Source of the DNA: Streptomyces sp. 35G-GA-8
Lineage (GTDB): Bacteria > Actinomycetota > Actinomycetes > Streptomycetales > Streptomycetaceae
Direction of reading: 5' to 3'
Assembly (NCBI RefSeq): GCF_023534745.1
Contig: NZ_JAMHJQ010000008.1
Location: 186,406 to 250,405 of the forward strand
Length of the DNA: 64,000 nt
Both the position numbers and the translations under genes were made by a program. This document shows positions 22,889 through 30,539 of this stretch, in pieces. Each line of letters starts with the position of its first letter. Position 1 is the stretch's first letter. The notes under the pieces were generated by a model, which was not told where the DNA came from, searched no databases, and saw only the letters and a list, made by a program, of their open reading frames with translations.

Positions 22889-23751
22889 GCCTGCCCGGGT
22901 CGGCTCACCCGCCAGGGCCACCACAGCCGCCCCTGCCGCGGGTGCTCTGGATCGGCGGGCCGCCCGCGGCGGGCAAGACGACCGTGGCGCGGCTGATCGC
23001 CCGGCGCCACGGACTGCGCTGGTACAACGCCGACGCCCACACCTGGGAGCACCGCGACCGAGCGATCGCCGCCGGGCACCCGGCGGCGATCAGGTTCGAG
23101 GCGCTGTCACGCGCGGAGCGCTGGTCCGTGCCGGAGGCGGAGCTGATGGCGATGTCCCTGCACCATGAGCGCGGGCGCATGATCGTGGACGATCTCCGCG
23201 CGCTGCCGCCGGCCCCGCTGATCATCGCCGAGGGCACCCCGATCACCCCCGCGGTCGTCGCGACGGTCCCCGGTGGTCCGGCCTCGTCCGTCTGGCTCCA
23301 GCCGTCGGCCGGGGTGCAGCGGGCCCGGCTGCGGGAACGCGGGCTCCCGGCCGGGCCGCTCACGCTCTACCGGTCGCTTGTCGGCGAGATCGAGGCCGAG
23401 GTGGCGGAGTACGGCGCCCGGAGGCTGGTGATCGACGGGGCCCGCGAGGTCGAGGAGACCGTGGAGGCGGTCGAGGAGATCTTCGCCGAGGCCCTGAGCG
23501 CGGGACCTGTGGCGGAGACCGCCGGTGAGCGCGCGCGACTGCTGCGGTATGCCAACCGGGCCGCGGTCGCGCAGTACGAGGCGTTCTTCGCGCGCCCGTG
23601 GTCCCCGGGGGACGCGCGGACGAGCGTCCATGCCTTCGCCTGCGAGTGCGGACGGGCGGACTGCCGGGACGACCTCGACCTCGCCATCGCCGACTTCCCG
23701 GCGCCGCCCGACGACGCCGCGTCGCCACCGGTCCTGGCCCCCGGGCACTAG
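22885..23751 (+). CDS. P-loop ATPase/kinase-like protein
   Basis: A 288-residue protein beginning at an ATG that overlaps the recQ stop (ATGA). Walker A is GPPAAGKTT at residues 25-33, and the following [20 protein letters not shown] resembles small-molecule kinases and AAA_18-type ATPases. Near the C-terminus a short Cys cluster, [10 protein letters not shown], suggests a metal-binding tail. Not recognised as a specific enzyme. Overlap with recQ implies co-translation. The stop codon lies within the left end of a 169-bp inverted-repeat element. Confidence 0.8.
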   Translation: MSLPGSAHPPGPPQPPLPRVLWIGGPPAAGKTTVARLIARRHGLRWYNADAHTWEHRDRAIAAGHPAAIRFEALSRAERWSVPEAELMAMSLHHERGRMIVDDLRALPPAPLIIAEGTPITPAVVATVPGGPASSVWLQPSAGVQRARLRERGLPAGPLTLYRSLVGEIEAEVAEYGARRLVIDGAREVEETVEAVEEIFAEALSAGPVAETAGERARLLRYANRAAVAQYEAFFARPWSPGDARTSVHAFACECGRADCRDDLDLAIADFPAPPDDAASPPVLAPGH

Positions 23752-23916
23752 GGCCTGTCCGGCGGATCTTCGTGGATCAGACCGCGGCGTCTGGTGCCGT
23801 GCATCGCAAGGCGGAGGATCGCTCTCGTACTGGACGTACTTGGGCGACTCCGACAACGCGGCGAGGCGCGGTGCCAGGCGTCGCGGGCCCGCGAAGATCC
23901 GCCGGACAGGCCCTAG
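23748..23916. mobile_element. 169-bp inverted-repeat element (MITE/REP-like)
   Basis: Perfect 25-bp terminal inverted repeats, 23748-23772 and 23892-23916, beginning CTAGGGCCTGTCCGG. The interior is also largely self-complementary: GGCGTCTGGTGCCG pairs with CGGTGCCAGGCGTC allowing G-U, and a GTAC-TGGAC-GTAC mini-hairpin sits near the apex. It encodes nothing and includes the TAG stop of the ATPase gene. Such elements look like non-autonomous transposon derivatives and are repeated in many Streptomyces genomes as I recall; only one copy is in this window. Confidence 0.75.
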
Positions 23917-23992
23917 GCGCCTCAGGCCCTCCGTGCGCCTCAGGTCCGGTCCGGCCCGACCGCTTCAGAGCCCGAAGATCCGGCCGGAACGC

Positions 23993-24568
23993 TCAGACAC
24001 CGCCGTCCAGCCGCAGGCTCCATCGGCCCGGGATGCCCGTCAGGGTGACGGTCGACAGCGGCTGGACGTCCACGTACCAGTACGTCCGCGGCGGCGCCTT
24101 GAGCGCGTACACCAGCGCCGCCCGTACGACAGCCGGTTCGGCGACCGCCACGATCGCGGCGATGCCCTGGACGGGCCGGGTGTCCAGCCAGCCCCCTATC
24201 CGGGAGATGAAGGCCAGCAGCGTCTCGCCGCCGTGCGGTGCGGAGCGCGGGTCGGCGACCCAGGCGTCGACGGCGGCCGGTTCGCGGGCCATCACCTCGG
24301 CGAGGGTGAAGCCGCGCCACCGGCCCATGTCGCAGTCGCGCAGGGCGGGTTGCACGAGCGGCGCGTAGCCGAGGGCGTCGCCGGTGCTACGGCTGCGCGG
24401 TGTCGGCGAGCAGTAGCGGAGGTCGGCGGCGGACAGCGGGACGAGGGCATGGGCGACGCGCTGCATCGCGTACCAGCCGGCCCGGTCGAGGGGGCGCTCG
24501 TCGTCGAAGCGCTCGTCGAGCAGGTCCGAGCCGCGTGCGGCGGCGACCAAGGTGACCCGAACACTCAT
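23993..24568 (-). CDS. Histidine phosphatase-fold protein lacking the catalytic RHG
   Basis: A 191-residue protein that aligns in layout with phosphoglycerate-mutase/histidine phosphatases: LVAAARGSDL at the N-terminus where active members have the RHG motif, LRYCSPTPRSRSTGDALG with the second-site arginines, CDMGRWRG, and PHGGETLLAF with the late conserved His. The nucleophilic His is replaced (AARG), so classical phosphatase chemistry is unlikely. Start ATG at 24568, no upstream extension needed. 94 bp separate it from the next minus-strand gene. Confidence 0.75.
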   Translation of the reverse strand: MSVRVTLVAAARGSDLLDERFDDERPLDRAGWYAMQRVAHALVPLSAADLRYCSPTPRSRSTGDALGYAPLVQPALRDCDMGRWRGFTLAEVMAREPAAVDAWVADPRSAPHGGETLLAFISRIGGWLDTRPVQGIAAIVAVAEPAVVRAALVYALKAPPRTYWYVDVQPLSTVTLTGIPGRWSLRLDGGV

Positions 24569-24662
24569 GGCCGTGATCGTGGATCCGAAAGCCGGACCGG
24601 TCAAGGGCCGGCCGATGGCGCGGAGGAAACGATTCCGGTAATCCGCCGGGTATGCCCACCGC

Positions 24663-26141
24663 TTATCCGCCGGGCATGCCCACCGGGGCCGTCCGGGGGC
24701 GGGGTCGGCCGACCGCTTCGTCCCAGGCCGTACGGAGCCGTCGTACCCCCTCGGTGATCTCCGCGGGCCCCGCCACCGCGGCGAAGCTCAGCCGCAGATG
24801 GGCGGCGGGCGGTTCGGCGCTGAAATACGAGCGGCCCGGGGCGACCGCGACGCCCGCGCGCAGGGCGGCCGGGACGACGGCCTGTTCGTCGGTTCCGTCA
24901 GGGAGCCGGAGCCAGAGGTGGTAGCCGCCGGACGGAATGTGCGGAAGAGCGAGCTCGGGCAGCTCGGTGCGCAGCGCGGTGGTCAGAGTGACCCTGCGGG
25001 TCTTCAGAGCGGCGGAGACGGAGCGCAGATGGCGGTTCCAGGCAGCGGAGCCGACCAGTTCCAGGGCGGCTTCCTGGAGCGGGCGCGGCACGAAGAAGGT
25101 GTCGACGACATGGATGGCGCGCAGCCGTTCCAGAACCGGGCCCCGGGCGGCCAGTACGCCGACGCGCAGGCTGGGGGAGGTCGCCTTGGTGAGGGAGCAG
25201 ACATGGACGACGACTCCATCGGGGTCGTCGGCGGCGAGCGGTCCCGGCAGCGGGCCCGCGTCCTCGTGCACCAACCGCCGTACGAAGTCGTCCTCCACGA
25301 CGAACGCCCCGGCCTCCCGGGCGATCCGCAGCACTTCGGGTCTGCGGGCCGGGGAGAGCACGGCTCCGGTGGGGTTCTGGAAGAGCGGCTGGCAGACGAA
25401 GACCCGGGCGCCGCTGGCCCGGAAGGCGGCGGCGAGCAGTTCGGGCCGGACGCCGTCGGGGTCCACCGGGACCGGTACGGGGCGCAGCCCTGCGGCGCGG
25501 GCGATCGCCAGCATCCCCGGGTAGGTGGGCGATTCGACCAGCACCGGCGCACCGGGCGGGGCGAGCGCGCGCAGCGCGGTGGTCAGCGCGCTCTGGCCAC
25601 CTGCCGTGACCAGGACTTCGGCGGCCGTCCAGGTGTCCCCGATTCCCCGTGCGAACCAGTCGCGCAGCTCGGGCAGTCCGTCGATGGGCGGTCTGCCCCA
25701 GGCGCCGGGCCGGCTGCCCGCCCGCGCCAGCGCCGCGGCCATCGCCCGCTCCGGCTGGAGCGAGGCGTGCAGATAGCCGCCGTTGAACTCGATGACCCCG
25801 GGCGGTGGCGCGGCGAGCGTGACCAGCACTCCGGTGGCGTCGACCGAGCGCGGTACGAGTTCGGTGGCGGCGTCGGCGCTGAGAGAGACCTCCTGCCAGG
25901 AGGTGTCGCCCGGCGGTGGGGTGGCGGTCCTGGCGGGCGCGCGGAAGGCACCGGAGCCGGGGCGGGTGACAACCAGCCCTTCGGCGGCGAGCCTGGCGAG
26001 GGCGCGGGAGACGGTGACAGGAGAGACGCGGTAGCGGTCGACCAACGCTCTACTGGACGGCAGCTTTCCACCGGGTGAGTAGCGGTTCAGCTCCTGTCTC
26101 AGCGAGTTCGCCAGCTCCGCCACACTGCTACGCTCGTGCAT
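24663..26141 (-). CDS. MocR-type (GntR + aminotransferase) regulator
   Basis: A 492-residue PdxR/MocR regulator. Residues 1-75 are a GntR winged helix (LANSLRQELNRYSPGGKLPSSRALVDRYRVS split over helices, then SRALARLAAEGLV). The rest is a fold type I PLP aminotransferase-like domain (PTYPGMLAIARAAG, QPLFQNPTGAVLS, a CSLTKATSPSLRVG block with the PLP lysine). Start ATG overlaps the start of the divergent transporter within a CATG. A TATTAT -10 8 nt upstream suggests a leaderless message. The aminotransferase part probably senses PLP or an amino acid. Confidence 0.93.
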   Translation of the reverse strand: MHERSSVAELANSLRQELNRYSPGGKLPSSRALVDRYRVSPVTVSRALARLAAEGLVVTRPGSGAFRAPARTATPPPGDTSWQEVSLSADAATELVPRSVDATGVLVTLAAPPPGVIEFNGGYLHASLQPERAMAAALARAGSRPGAWGRPPIDGLPELRDWFARGIGDTWTAAEVLVTAGGQSALTTALRALAPPGAPVLVESPTYPGMLAIARAAGLRPVPVPVDPDGVRPELLAAAFRASGARVFVCQPLFQNPTGAVLSPARRPEVLRIAREAGAFVVEDDFVRRLVHEDAGPLPGPLAADDPDGVVVHVCSLTKATSPSLRVGVLAARGPVLERLRAIHVVDTFFVPRPLQEAALELVGSAAWNRHLRSVSAALKTRRVTLTTALRTELPELALPHIPSGGYHLWLRLPDGTDEQAVVPAALRAGVAVAPGRSYFSAEPPAAHLRLSFAAVAGPAEITEGVRRLRTAWDEAVGRPRPRTAPVGMPGG

Positions 26142-26155
26142 GACAGCAAATAATA
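26139..26155. promoter_or_regulatory. Head-to-head start codons sharing CATG
   Basis: The minus ATG (26141-26139) and the plus ATG (26140-26142) overlap by two bases in CATG. TATTAT (26150-26155, minus) and TACGCT (26129-26134, plus) are suitable -10 hexamers for two leaderless transcripts that would overlap only at their first nucleotides. Confidence 0.6.
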
Positions 26156-27090
26156 GCGCTACTCCACCCAGCTCGATAGCGGTCAGCGGCCCCGCCGACA
26201 CTCGGGCCAACGGCCGCACCGCGAGCACGCAGAGCACGCGCGGCGGCACGTTCCTCGCCGCGCTGGGTGTCGTCGCCTTCTCGCTCACCTTCCCGTCCAC
26301 CGTGTGGGGCCTGGAGAGTTTCGGCCCCTGGTCCCTCGTCGCCGTACGCAGCGCGCTCGCCGCGCTCATCGCGGGCGGCTTTCTGCTGGCCCTGCGGGTA
26401 CCGGTGCCCGAGCGCCGGCACTGGGGCGGGCTCGCCGTCGTCGCCGGCGGGGTCGTGGTGGGTTTCCCGCTGCTGACGACCCTCGCGCTGGAGACCTCCA
26501 CCACCTCGCACGCCGCCGTGGTGGTCGGGCTGCTCCCGCTCACCACCGCCGCGTTCGCCTCCGTCCGTACGGGCAGGCGCCCCTCCAGGGCCTTCTGGCT
26601 GGCCGCGCTCGCCGGTGCGGCCGTGGTGATCGCGTTCGCGGTGTGGCAGAGCGGCGGGGCACTCTCCGCCGGGGATCTCTATCTCTTCGGCGCCCTGCTG
26701 GTGTGCGCGGCGGGCTATACGGAGGGCGGCAGACTGGCCGGGGTGATGCCCGGCTGGCAGGTGGTGGGCTGGGCGCTGATCGGCTGTCTGCCGCTGGCTG
26801 TGGCGGGCGCGGCGGTGGCGCTGTCCTTCGAACCGGCCCGGCTGACGGCCCACGGTGTGATCGGCCTCGCCTGGGTCGCCGCGGGCTCGACGTTCTTCGG
26901 CCTCTACGTCTGGTACCGGGGCATGGCGTCGATCGGGATCGCCAGGGCGAGCCAGCTCCAGCTCGCCCAGCCGGTCCTCACCCTGGTCTGGTCCGTACTG
27001 CTGCTCGGCGAGCACCTCACACCCGCCGCGCCGGTCGCGGCCGTCGCGGTGCTCGTCTGTATCGCGGTCACCCAGCGGACCGGCACCTGA
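26140..27090 (+). CDS. EamA/DMT-family transporter
   Basis: A 316-residue membrane protein with about ten helices in two five-helix EamA repeats (FLAALGVVAFSLTFPSTVWGL opens the first, VVGWALIGCLPLAVAGAAVAL the second). It belongs to the drug/metabolite transporter superfamily, often exporting amino acids or metabolites. The first 35 residues are hydrophilic and Thr/Ser-rich. Divergent from the MocR regulator with overlapping start codons, the classical MocR-EamA pairing, so it is the presumed target of that regulator. Confidence 0.93.
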   Translation: MTANNSATPPSSIAVSGPADTRANGRTASTQSTRGGTFLAALGVVAFSLTFPSTVWGLESFGPWSLVAVRSALAALIAGGFLLALRVPVPERRHWGGLAVVAGGVVVGFPLLTTLALETSTTSHAAVVVGLLPLTTAAFASVRTGRRPSRAFWLAALAGAAVVIAFAVWQSGGALSAGDLYLFGALLVCAAGYTEGGRLAGVMPGWQVVGWALIGCLPLAVAGAAVALSFEPARLTAHGVIGLAWVAAGSTFFGLYVWYRGMASIGIARASQLQLAQPVLTLVWSVLLLGEHLTPAAPVAAVAVLVCIAVTQRTGT

Positions 27091-27183
27091 CCGCGACAGC
27101 GCGGCGGCGGGAACACGGACAGGGACAACGACAGCACCAAGAAGGACGACAGCGACAAGAAGGACGAGACGCACCGCCGTCGC

Positions 27184-28425
27184 TCAGCTCATCGGTGCGC
27201 GCTTCCCGTAGTGGTCGGCCACCACCCTCGTCATCGCCCCGATCGGATCCGCGCCGACCTCCTTCGCGGAGAAGAAGCAGTGCCCCCGCGCCCCCGCGTA
27301 CTCCTTGGCGAGGGTCAGATGCCGGGACAGCTCCGCCGGGTCCTGCCAGGCGGCGGGCTGGGCGGGATCGCCGGCTTTGTAGAGGGCCTCGCCGATGTAC
27401 AGATGGACGCCCGTCCCCCGTACGACGCCGTCCCACCAGCTCAGCAGCTTCGCGTAGTCGGCGGCGGGGAAGCCGATGTTCCAGTACAGCTGCGGGACGA
27501 TGTAGTCGATCCAGCCCTTCTTGACCCACGCGCGGGTGTCGGCGTGCAGATCGTCGTACGTCTGCACCCCGGCCCGGGTGTCGGAGCCGAGCGGATCCGT
27601 GGCCGCGTTGCGCCACACCCCGAACGGGCTGATCCCGAACCGCACATGCTTCTTGATCTTCTTGATCCGCTCGGCGGTCTCCCGCACCAGCCGGTCGGTG
27701 TTGTCCCGCCGCCAGGCCGCCTTGTCCGGAAAGCCCGCGCCGTAGCGCTCGAACGCGTCATCGTCCTCGAAGACCTGTCCGGCGACCGGATACGGATAGA
27801 AGTAGTCGTCCCAGTGCACCGCGTCGATGTCGTAGCGCCCGACCGCGTCCAGCATCGCGTCCTGGACGAACGTCCTGACCTCGGGCAGGCCGGGGTTGTA
27901 GTAGAGCTTCCCGCCGTACGGCAGCACCCAGTCGGGGTGGACCCGGGCCGGATGTGTCGCGATGAGCCGCGAGGGGTCGGTGTGGTTGGCGACGCGGTAC
28001 GGGTTGAACCAGGCGTGCAGCTCAAGTCCGCGCGCGTGTGCCTCCCGTACCGCCGTACCCAGCGGGTCCCAGCCGGGGTCCTTGCCCTGGGTGCCGGTGA
28101 GGTACTGCGACCAGGGCTCGTACGGCGAGGGCCACAGCGCGTCCGCCGTGGGCCGTACCTGAAAGACGACGGCGTTCAGCCCGCGGGCGACCGCCGTGTC
28201 CAGATGCCGGATCAGCTCGGCCTTCTGCCGGTCGGCGGTGAGCCCCGGTGCGGAGGGCCAGTCGCGGTTGACGACGGTCGCGATCCACATCCCGCGCAGC
28301 TCCCGGCGCGGAGCGCCCCGGCGCGGCACGGACGCGGCGACGGCCGCCACGTCCCCGGCGGCGACCAGCGAGGTCACCACCCCTGTCGCCGCCACCACGA
28401 ACCCTCTTCTGCCGATCTGCCCCAT
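27184..28425 (-). CDS. Exported GHL10-type glycoside hydrolase-like protein
   Basis: A 413-residue protein with a twin-arginine signal (GRRGFVVAATGVVTSLVAAG) and a TIM-barrel of the glycosyl hydrolase-like 10 family: ELRGMWIATVVNRDWPSAPG, LNAVVFQVRPTADALWPS, WFNPYRVANHTDP, and AVHWDDYFYPYP with acidic residues at the active-site end. These proteins (DUF187 type) are predicted to act on wall or extracellular glycans; substrate unproven. Alone between convergent EamA and divergent dehydrogenase genes. Confidence 0.9.
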   Translation of the reverse strand: MGQIGRRGFVVAATGVVTSLVAAGDVAAVAASVPRRGAPRRELRGMWIATVVNRDWPSAPGLTADRQKAELIRHLDTAVARGLNAVVFQVRPTADALWPSPYEPWSQYLTGTQGKDPGWDPLGTAVREAHARGLELHAWFNPYRVANHTDPSRLIATHPARVHPDWVLPYGGKLYYNPGLPEVRTFVQDAMLDAVGRYDIDAVHWDDYFYPYPVAGQVFEDDDAFERYGAGFPDKAAWRRDNTDRLVRETAERIKKIKKHVRFGISPFGVWRNAATDPLGSDTRAGVQTYDDLHADTRAWVKKGWIDYIVPQLYWNIGFPAADYAKLLSWWDGVVRGTGVHLYIGEALYKAGDPAQPAAWQDPAELSRHLTLAKEYAGARGHCFFSAKEVGADPIGAMTRVVADHYGKRAPMS

Positions 28426-28605
28426 GCGCCGTCCCCTGTGTCAGGTCCGCGCGGCCGGGTCACCGAAACCCCGCCCGCCGTACGGGCTGAGCATGCCCGC
28501 CCCGACACCCCGTCCACACACCCTGGCGGAGTAACGTCCTGTCCCGGGGCGGGCGCCGGAATCACACGGGGGACCTGCCGGGACACGACCAGCGAAAGGC
28601 ACGAT

Positions 28606-29478
28606 GTGACCGACACCCTGACCGATATCGCCCGCGTCGGAGTGGTGGGCTGCGGCCAGATGGGCGCAGGCATCGCGGAGGTCGCCGCGCGCAGCGGCCT
28701 GGAGGTCAAGGTCGCCGAGACCACCGGCGAGGCTCTGGAGATCGGCCGTACCCGGCTGCACAACTCCCTCTCGAAGGCCGCCGAACGCGGCAAGATCACC
28801 GAGGCGGAGCGGGACGAGACGCTCGGCAGGCTCAGCTTCACCACGGACCTCGGGGAGTTCGCCGACCGTGATCTCGTCATCGAGGCCGTCGTCGAGAACG
28901 AGCAGGTCAAGACCGAGATCTTCCAGGTGCTCGATCAGGTCGTGACGCGTCCCGACGCGATCCTGGCCTCCAACACCTCCTCCATTCCGCTGGTCAAGCT
29001 GGCCGTCGCGACCTCACGTCCCGACCAGGTCATCGGGATCCACTTCTTCAACCCGGCGCCTGTGCAGAAGCTGGTGGAGCTGATCCCCGCGCTCACGACC
29101 TCCGACGAGACGGTCAAGCGCGCCGAGGCCGTGGTCCAGGGGGTGCTGGGCAAGCACGCGATCCGCGCCCAGGACCGCTCGGGATTCGTGGTGAACGCGC
29201 TGCTGATTCCGTATCTGCTCGCCGCGATCCGGATGTTCGAGTCGGGCATCGCGAGCCGCGAGGACATCGACAACGGGATGGAGCTGGGCTGCGCGCATCC
29301 GATGGGCCCGCTCAAGCTCTCGGATCTGATCGGTCTGGACACCGTGGCGTCGGTCGCCGATTCGATGTACGCGGAGTTCAAGGAGCCGCTGTACGCGGCG
29401 TCCCCGCTGCTCCAGCGCATGGTGGACGCGGGCAGGCTGGGCCGTAAGACGGGCGCGGGCTTCTACTCCTACCCGTAA
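28606..29478 (+). CDS. 3-hydroxybutyryl-CoA dehydrogenase
   Basis: A 290-residue NAD(P)-dependent 3-hydroxyacyl-CoA dehydrogenase. Rossmann motif VGVVGCGQMGAGIAEVAA, substrate-binding SNTSSIPL, catalytic IGIHFFNPAPVQKLVEL (His-Glu dyad) and the C-terminal helical domain DRSGFVVNALLIPYL are complete. It oxidises 3-hydroxybutyryl-CoA in fatty acid, butyrate or PHB-linked metabolism. GTG start at 28606 with AAAGG upstream; the longer in-frame extension is antisense to the GHL10 gene. Confidence 0.95.
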   Translation: MTDTLTDIARVGVVGCGQMGAGIAEVAARSGLEVKVAETTGEALEIGRTRLHNSLSKAAERGKITEAERDETLGRLSFTTDLGEFADRDLVIEAVVENEQVKTEIFQVLDQVVTRPDAILASNTSSIPLVKLAVATSRPDQVIGIHFFNPAPVQKLVELIPALTTSDETVKRAEAVVQGVLGKHAIRAQDRSGFVVNALLIPYLLAAIRMFESGIASREDIDNGMELGCAHPMGPLKLSDLIGLDTVASVADSMYAEFKEPLYAASPLLQRMVDAGRLGRKTGAGFYSYP

Positions 29479-29499
29479 GGGTGACGGAGAGTCGCGAAA

Positions 29500-29518
29500 T
29501 TCGCACACCGTGTGCGAA
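29500..29518. promoter_or_regulatory. 19-bp palindrome upstream of the TTA-containing gene
   Basis: TTCGCACAC-C-GTGTGCGAA, 9-bp perfect arms around one base, lies 22 bp after the dehydrogenase stop and 135 bp before the small membrane protein gene. A second imperfect GGGTG...CACACCC pair follows at about 29519-29547. Could be an operator; factor not identified. Confidence 0.5.
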
Positions 29519-29652
29519 GGGTGCTCGCATATGCCATTCACACACCCTGCTGCCCCGCGCACAAGGGGAGTTGACTCGGTTCCGCTTGGTCCCGGCATCA
29601 CCGGGGCCGGGCGGAGAACCATTGGACGACTTTCCCGAACAGGAGCGGATTC

Positions 29653-29910
29653 GTGACCACCCCCTCTGACCACTCCGTGGCCGGCGAAGAGTGCGCCGAG
29701 TTACGGCGCAGCCTCGACGTCGGTCTCGCCAGGACCGACGGCAGGCTCGCGTTACTGGCCCAGCGCAACGACCAGACCGACAAGGATGTGACCGATCTGG
29801 CCGCGCGCGTCGCGGCCCTGGAGCACGCCAGGTGGCCGCTGCCCGCCGTGGCGGCGCTCTGCTCGCTCGGAGCGCTGGCGGTGGCGGTCTGGCAGTCCCT
29901 GGGCCGATAG
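29653..29910 (+). CDS. Small membrane protein with coiled coil, two TTA codons
   Basis: An 85-residue protein starting at GTG 29653 after an AGGAG site. Residues about 12-60 are charged and heptad-like (RRSLDVGLARTDGRLALLAQ, then DVTDLAARVAALEH), and residues about 63-82 form one membrane helix (PAVAALCSLGALAVAVW). Residues 17 and 34 are encoded by TTA (29701-29703 and 29752-29754), rare in Streptomyces and requiring the bldA tRNA. No homolog recognised. Its codon choice otherwise matches neighbours, and it ends 12 bp before the convergent NUDIX gene. Confidence 0.75.
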   Translation: MTTPSDHSVAGEECAELRRSLDVGLARTDGRLALLAQRNDQTDKDVTDLAARVAALEHARWPLPAVAALCSLGALAVAVWQSLGR

Positions 29911-29922
29911 CGGGCCCAGGCT

Positions 29923-30453
29923 CTAGCCCAGCCTCAAGTGATGGAGCATCAGCAGCCCGGCCGTCATATTGGCGGCCGGGATCTCGCCCCGGGCGATCAT
30001 GTCGGGGACCAGCTTGAGCGGGATCCACTCCCGGCGCGAGGATTCGAAGTCGTCCTCGGGATGGCCGATGTAGGTGGCGTCCTCCGCCCAGTAGAGATGG
30101 TGCCTGGCGTCGGTCAGACCGTTGGACGGCTCGACCGTGAGCAGATGCCGGAGCGGTCCCGGGCGCCACCCGGTCTCCTCCTCCATCTCCCTGGCGGCCG
30201 CGGTCTCGATGTCCTCGCCGTCCTCGACGACGCCCGCGGCCAGCTCCCAGCCCCAGCTGTCGGTGATGAAGCGGTGCCGCCAGAGCATCAGCACCTCGTT
30301 GGCGGAGTTGACGGCGGTCGCCACGGCGACGGGGCGCAGCCGGATGAGGAAGTGGTCCAGATGCCGGCCGTCAGGGAGTTTGACGTCCGCGAGGTTGACC
30401 CGGAACCAGCGGTTCTCGTACACGGTCTGTTCGCTAAGTTTCGTCCACTGCAC
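29923..30453 (-). CDS. NUDIX hydrolase, ADP-ribose-pyrophosphatase-like
   Basis: A 176-residue NUDIX protein. The full box is visible as GVVEDGEDIETAAAREMEEE then TGW, with the metal-binding REMEEE glutamates. WFRVNLADVKLPDGR before it and the DFESSRREWIPL segment after it suggest an ADP-ribose or nucleoside-diphosphate-sugar hydrolase. I start at GTG 30453, where GGAAGGTGG lies 6 nt upstream; the in-frame extension to 30543 is not needed. Downstream of the large regulator by 86 bp and possibly cotranscribed. Confidence 0.9.
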   Translation of the reverse strand: MQWTKLSEQTVYENRWFRVNLADVKLPDGRHLDHFLIRLRPVAVATAVNSANEVLMLWRHRFITDSWGWELAAGVVEDGEDIETAAAREMEEETGWRPGPLRHLLTVEPSNGLTDARHHLYWAEDATYIGHPEDDFESSRREWIPLKLVPDMIARGEIPAANMTAGLLMLHHLRLG

Positions 30454-30539
30454 GTTTCTGCCACCTTCCGACAAGTTGATGGCAATATCGCAGCAGCAGT
30501 CTCGGCGAACGGGAACGTGCGGGGGGCTCATAAAGGGGC

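Noticed and set aside
27095-27183. Repetitive GACAGCGACAAGAAGGACGA region as a possible short gene
   Set aside because: The frames here are just low-complexity tails between convergent genes without start signals; likely a spacer.
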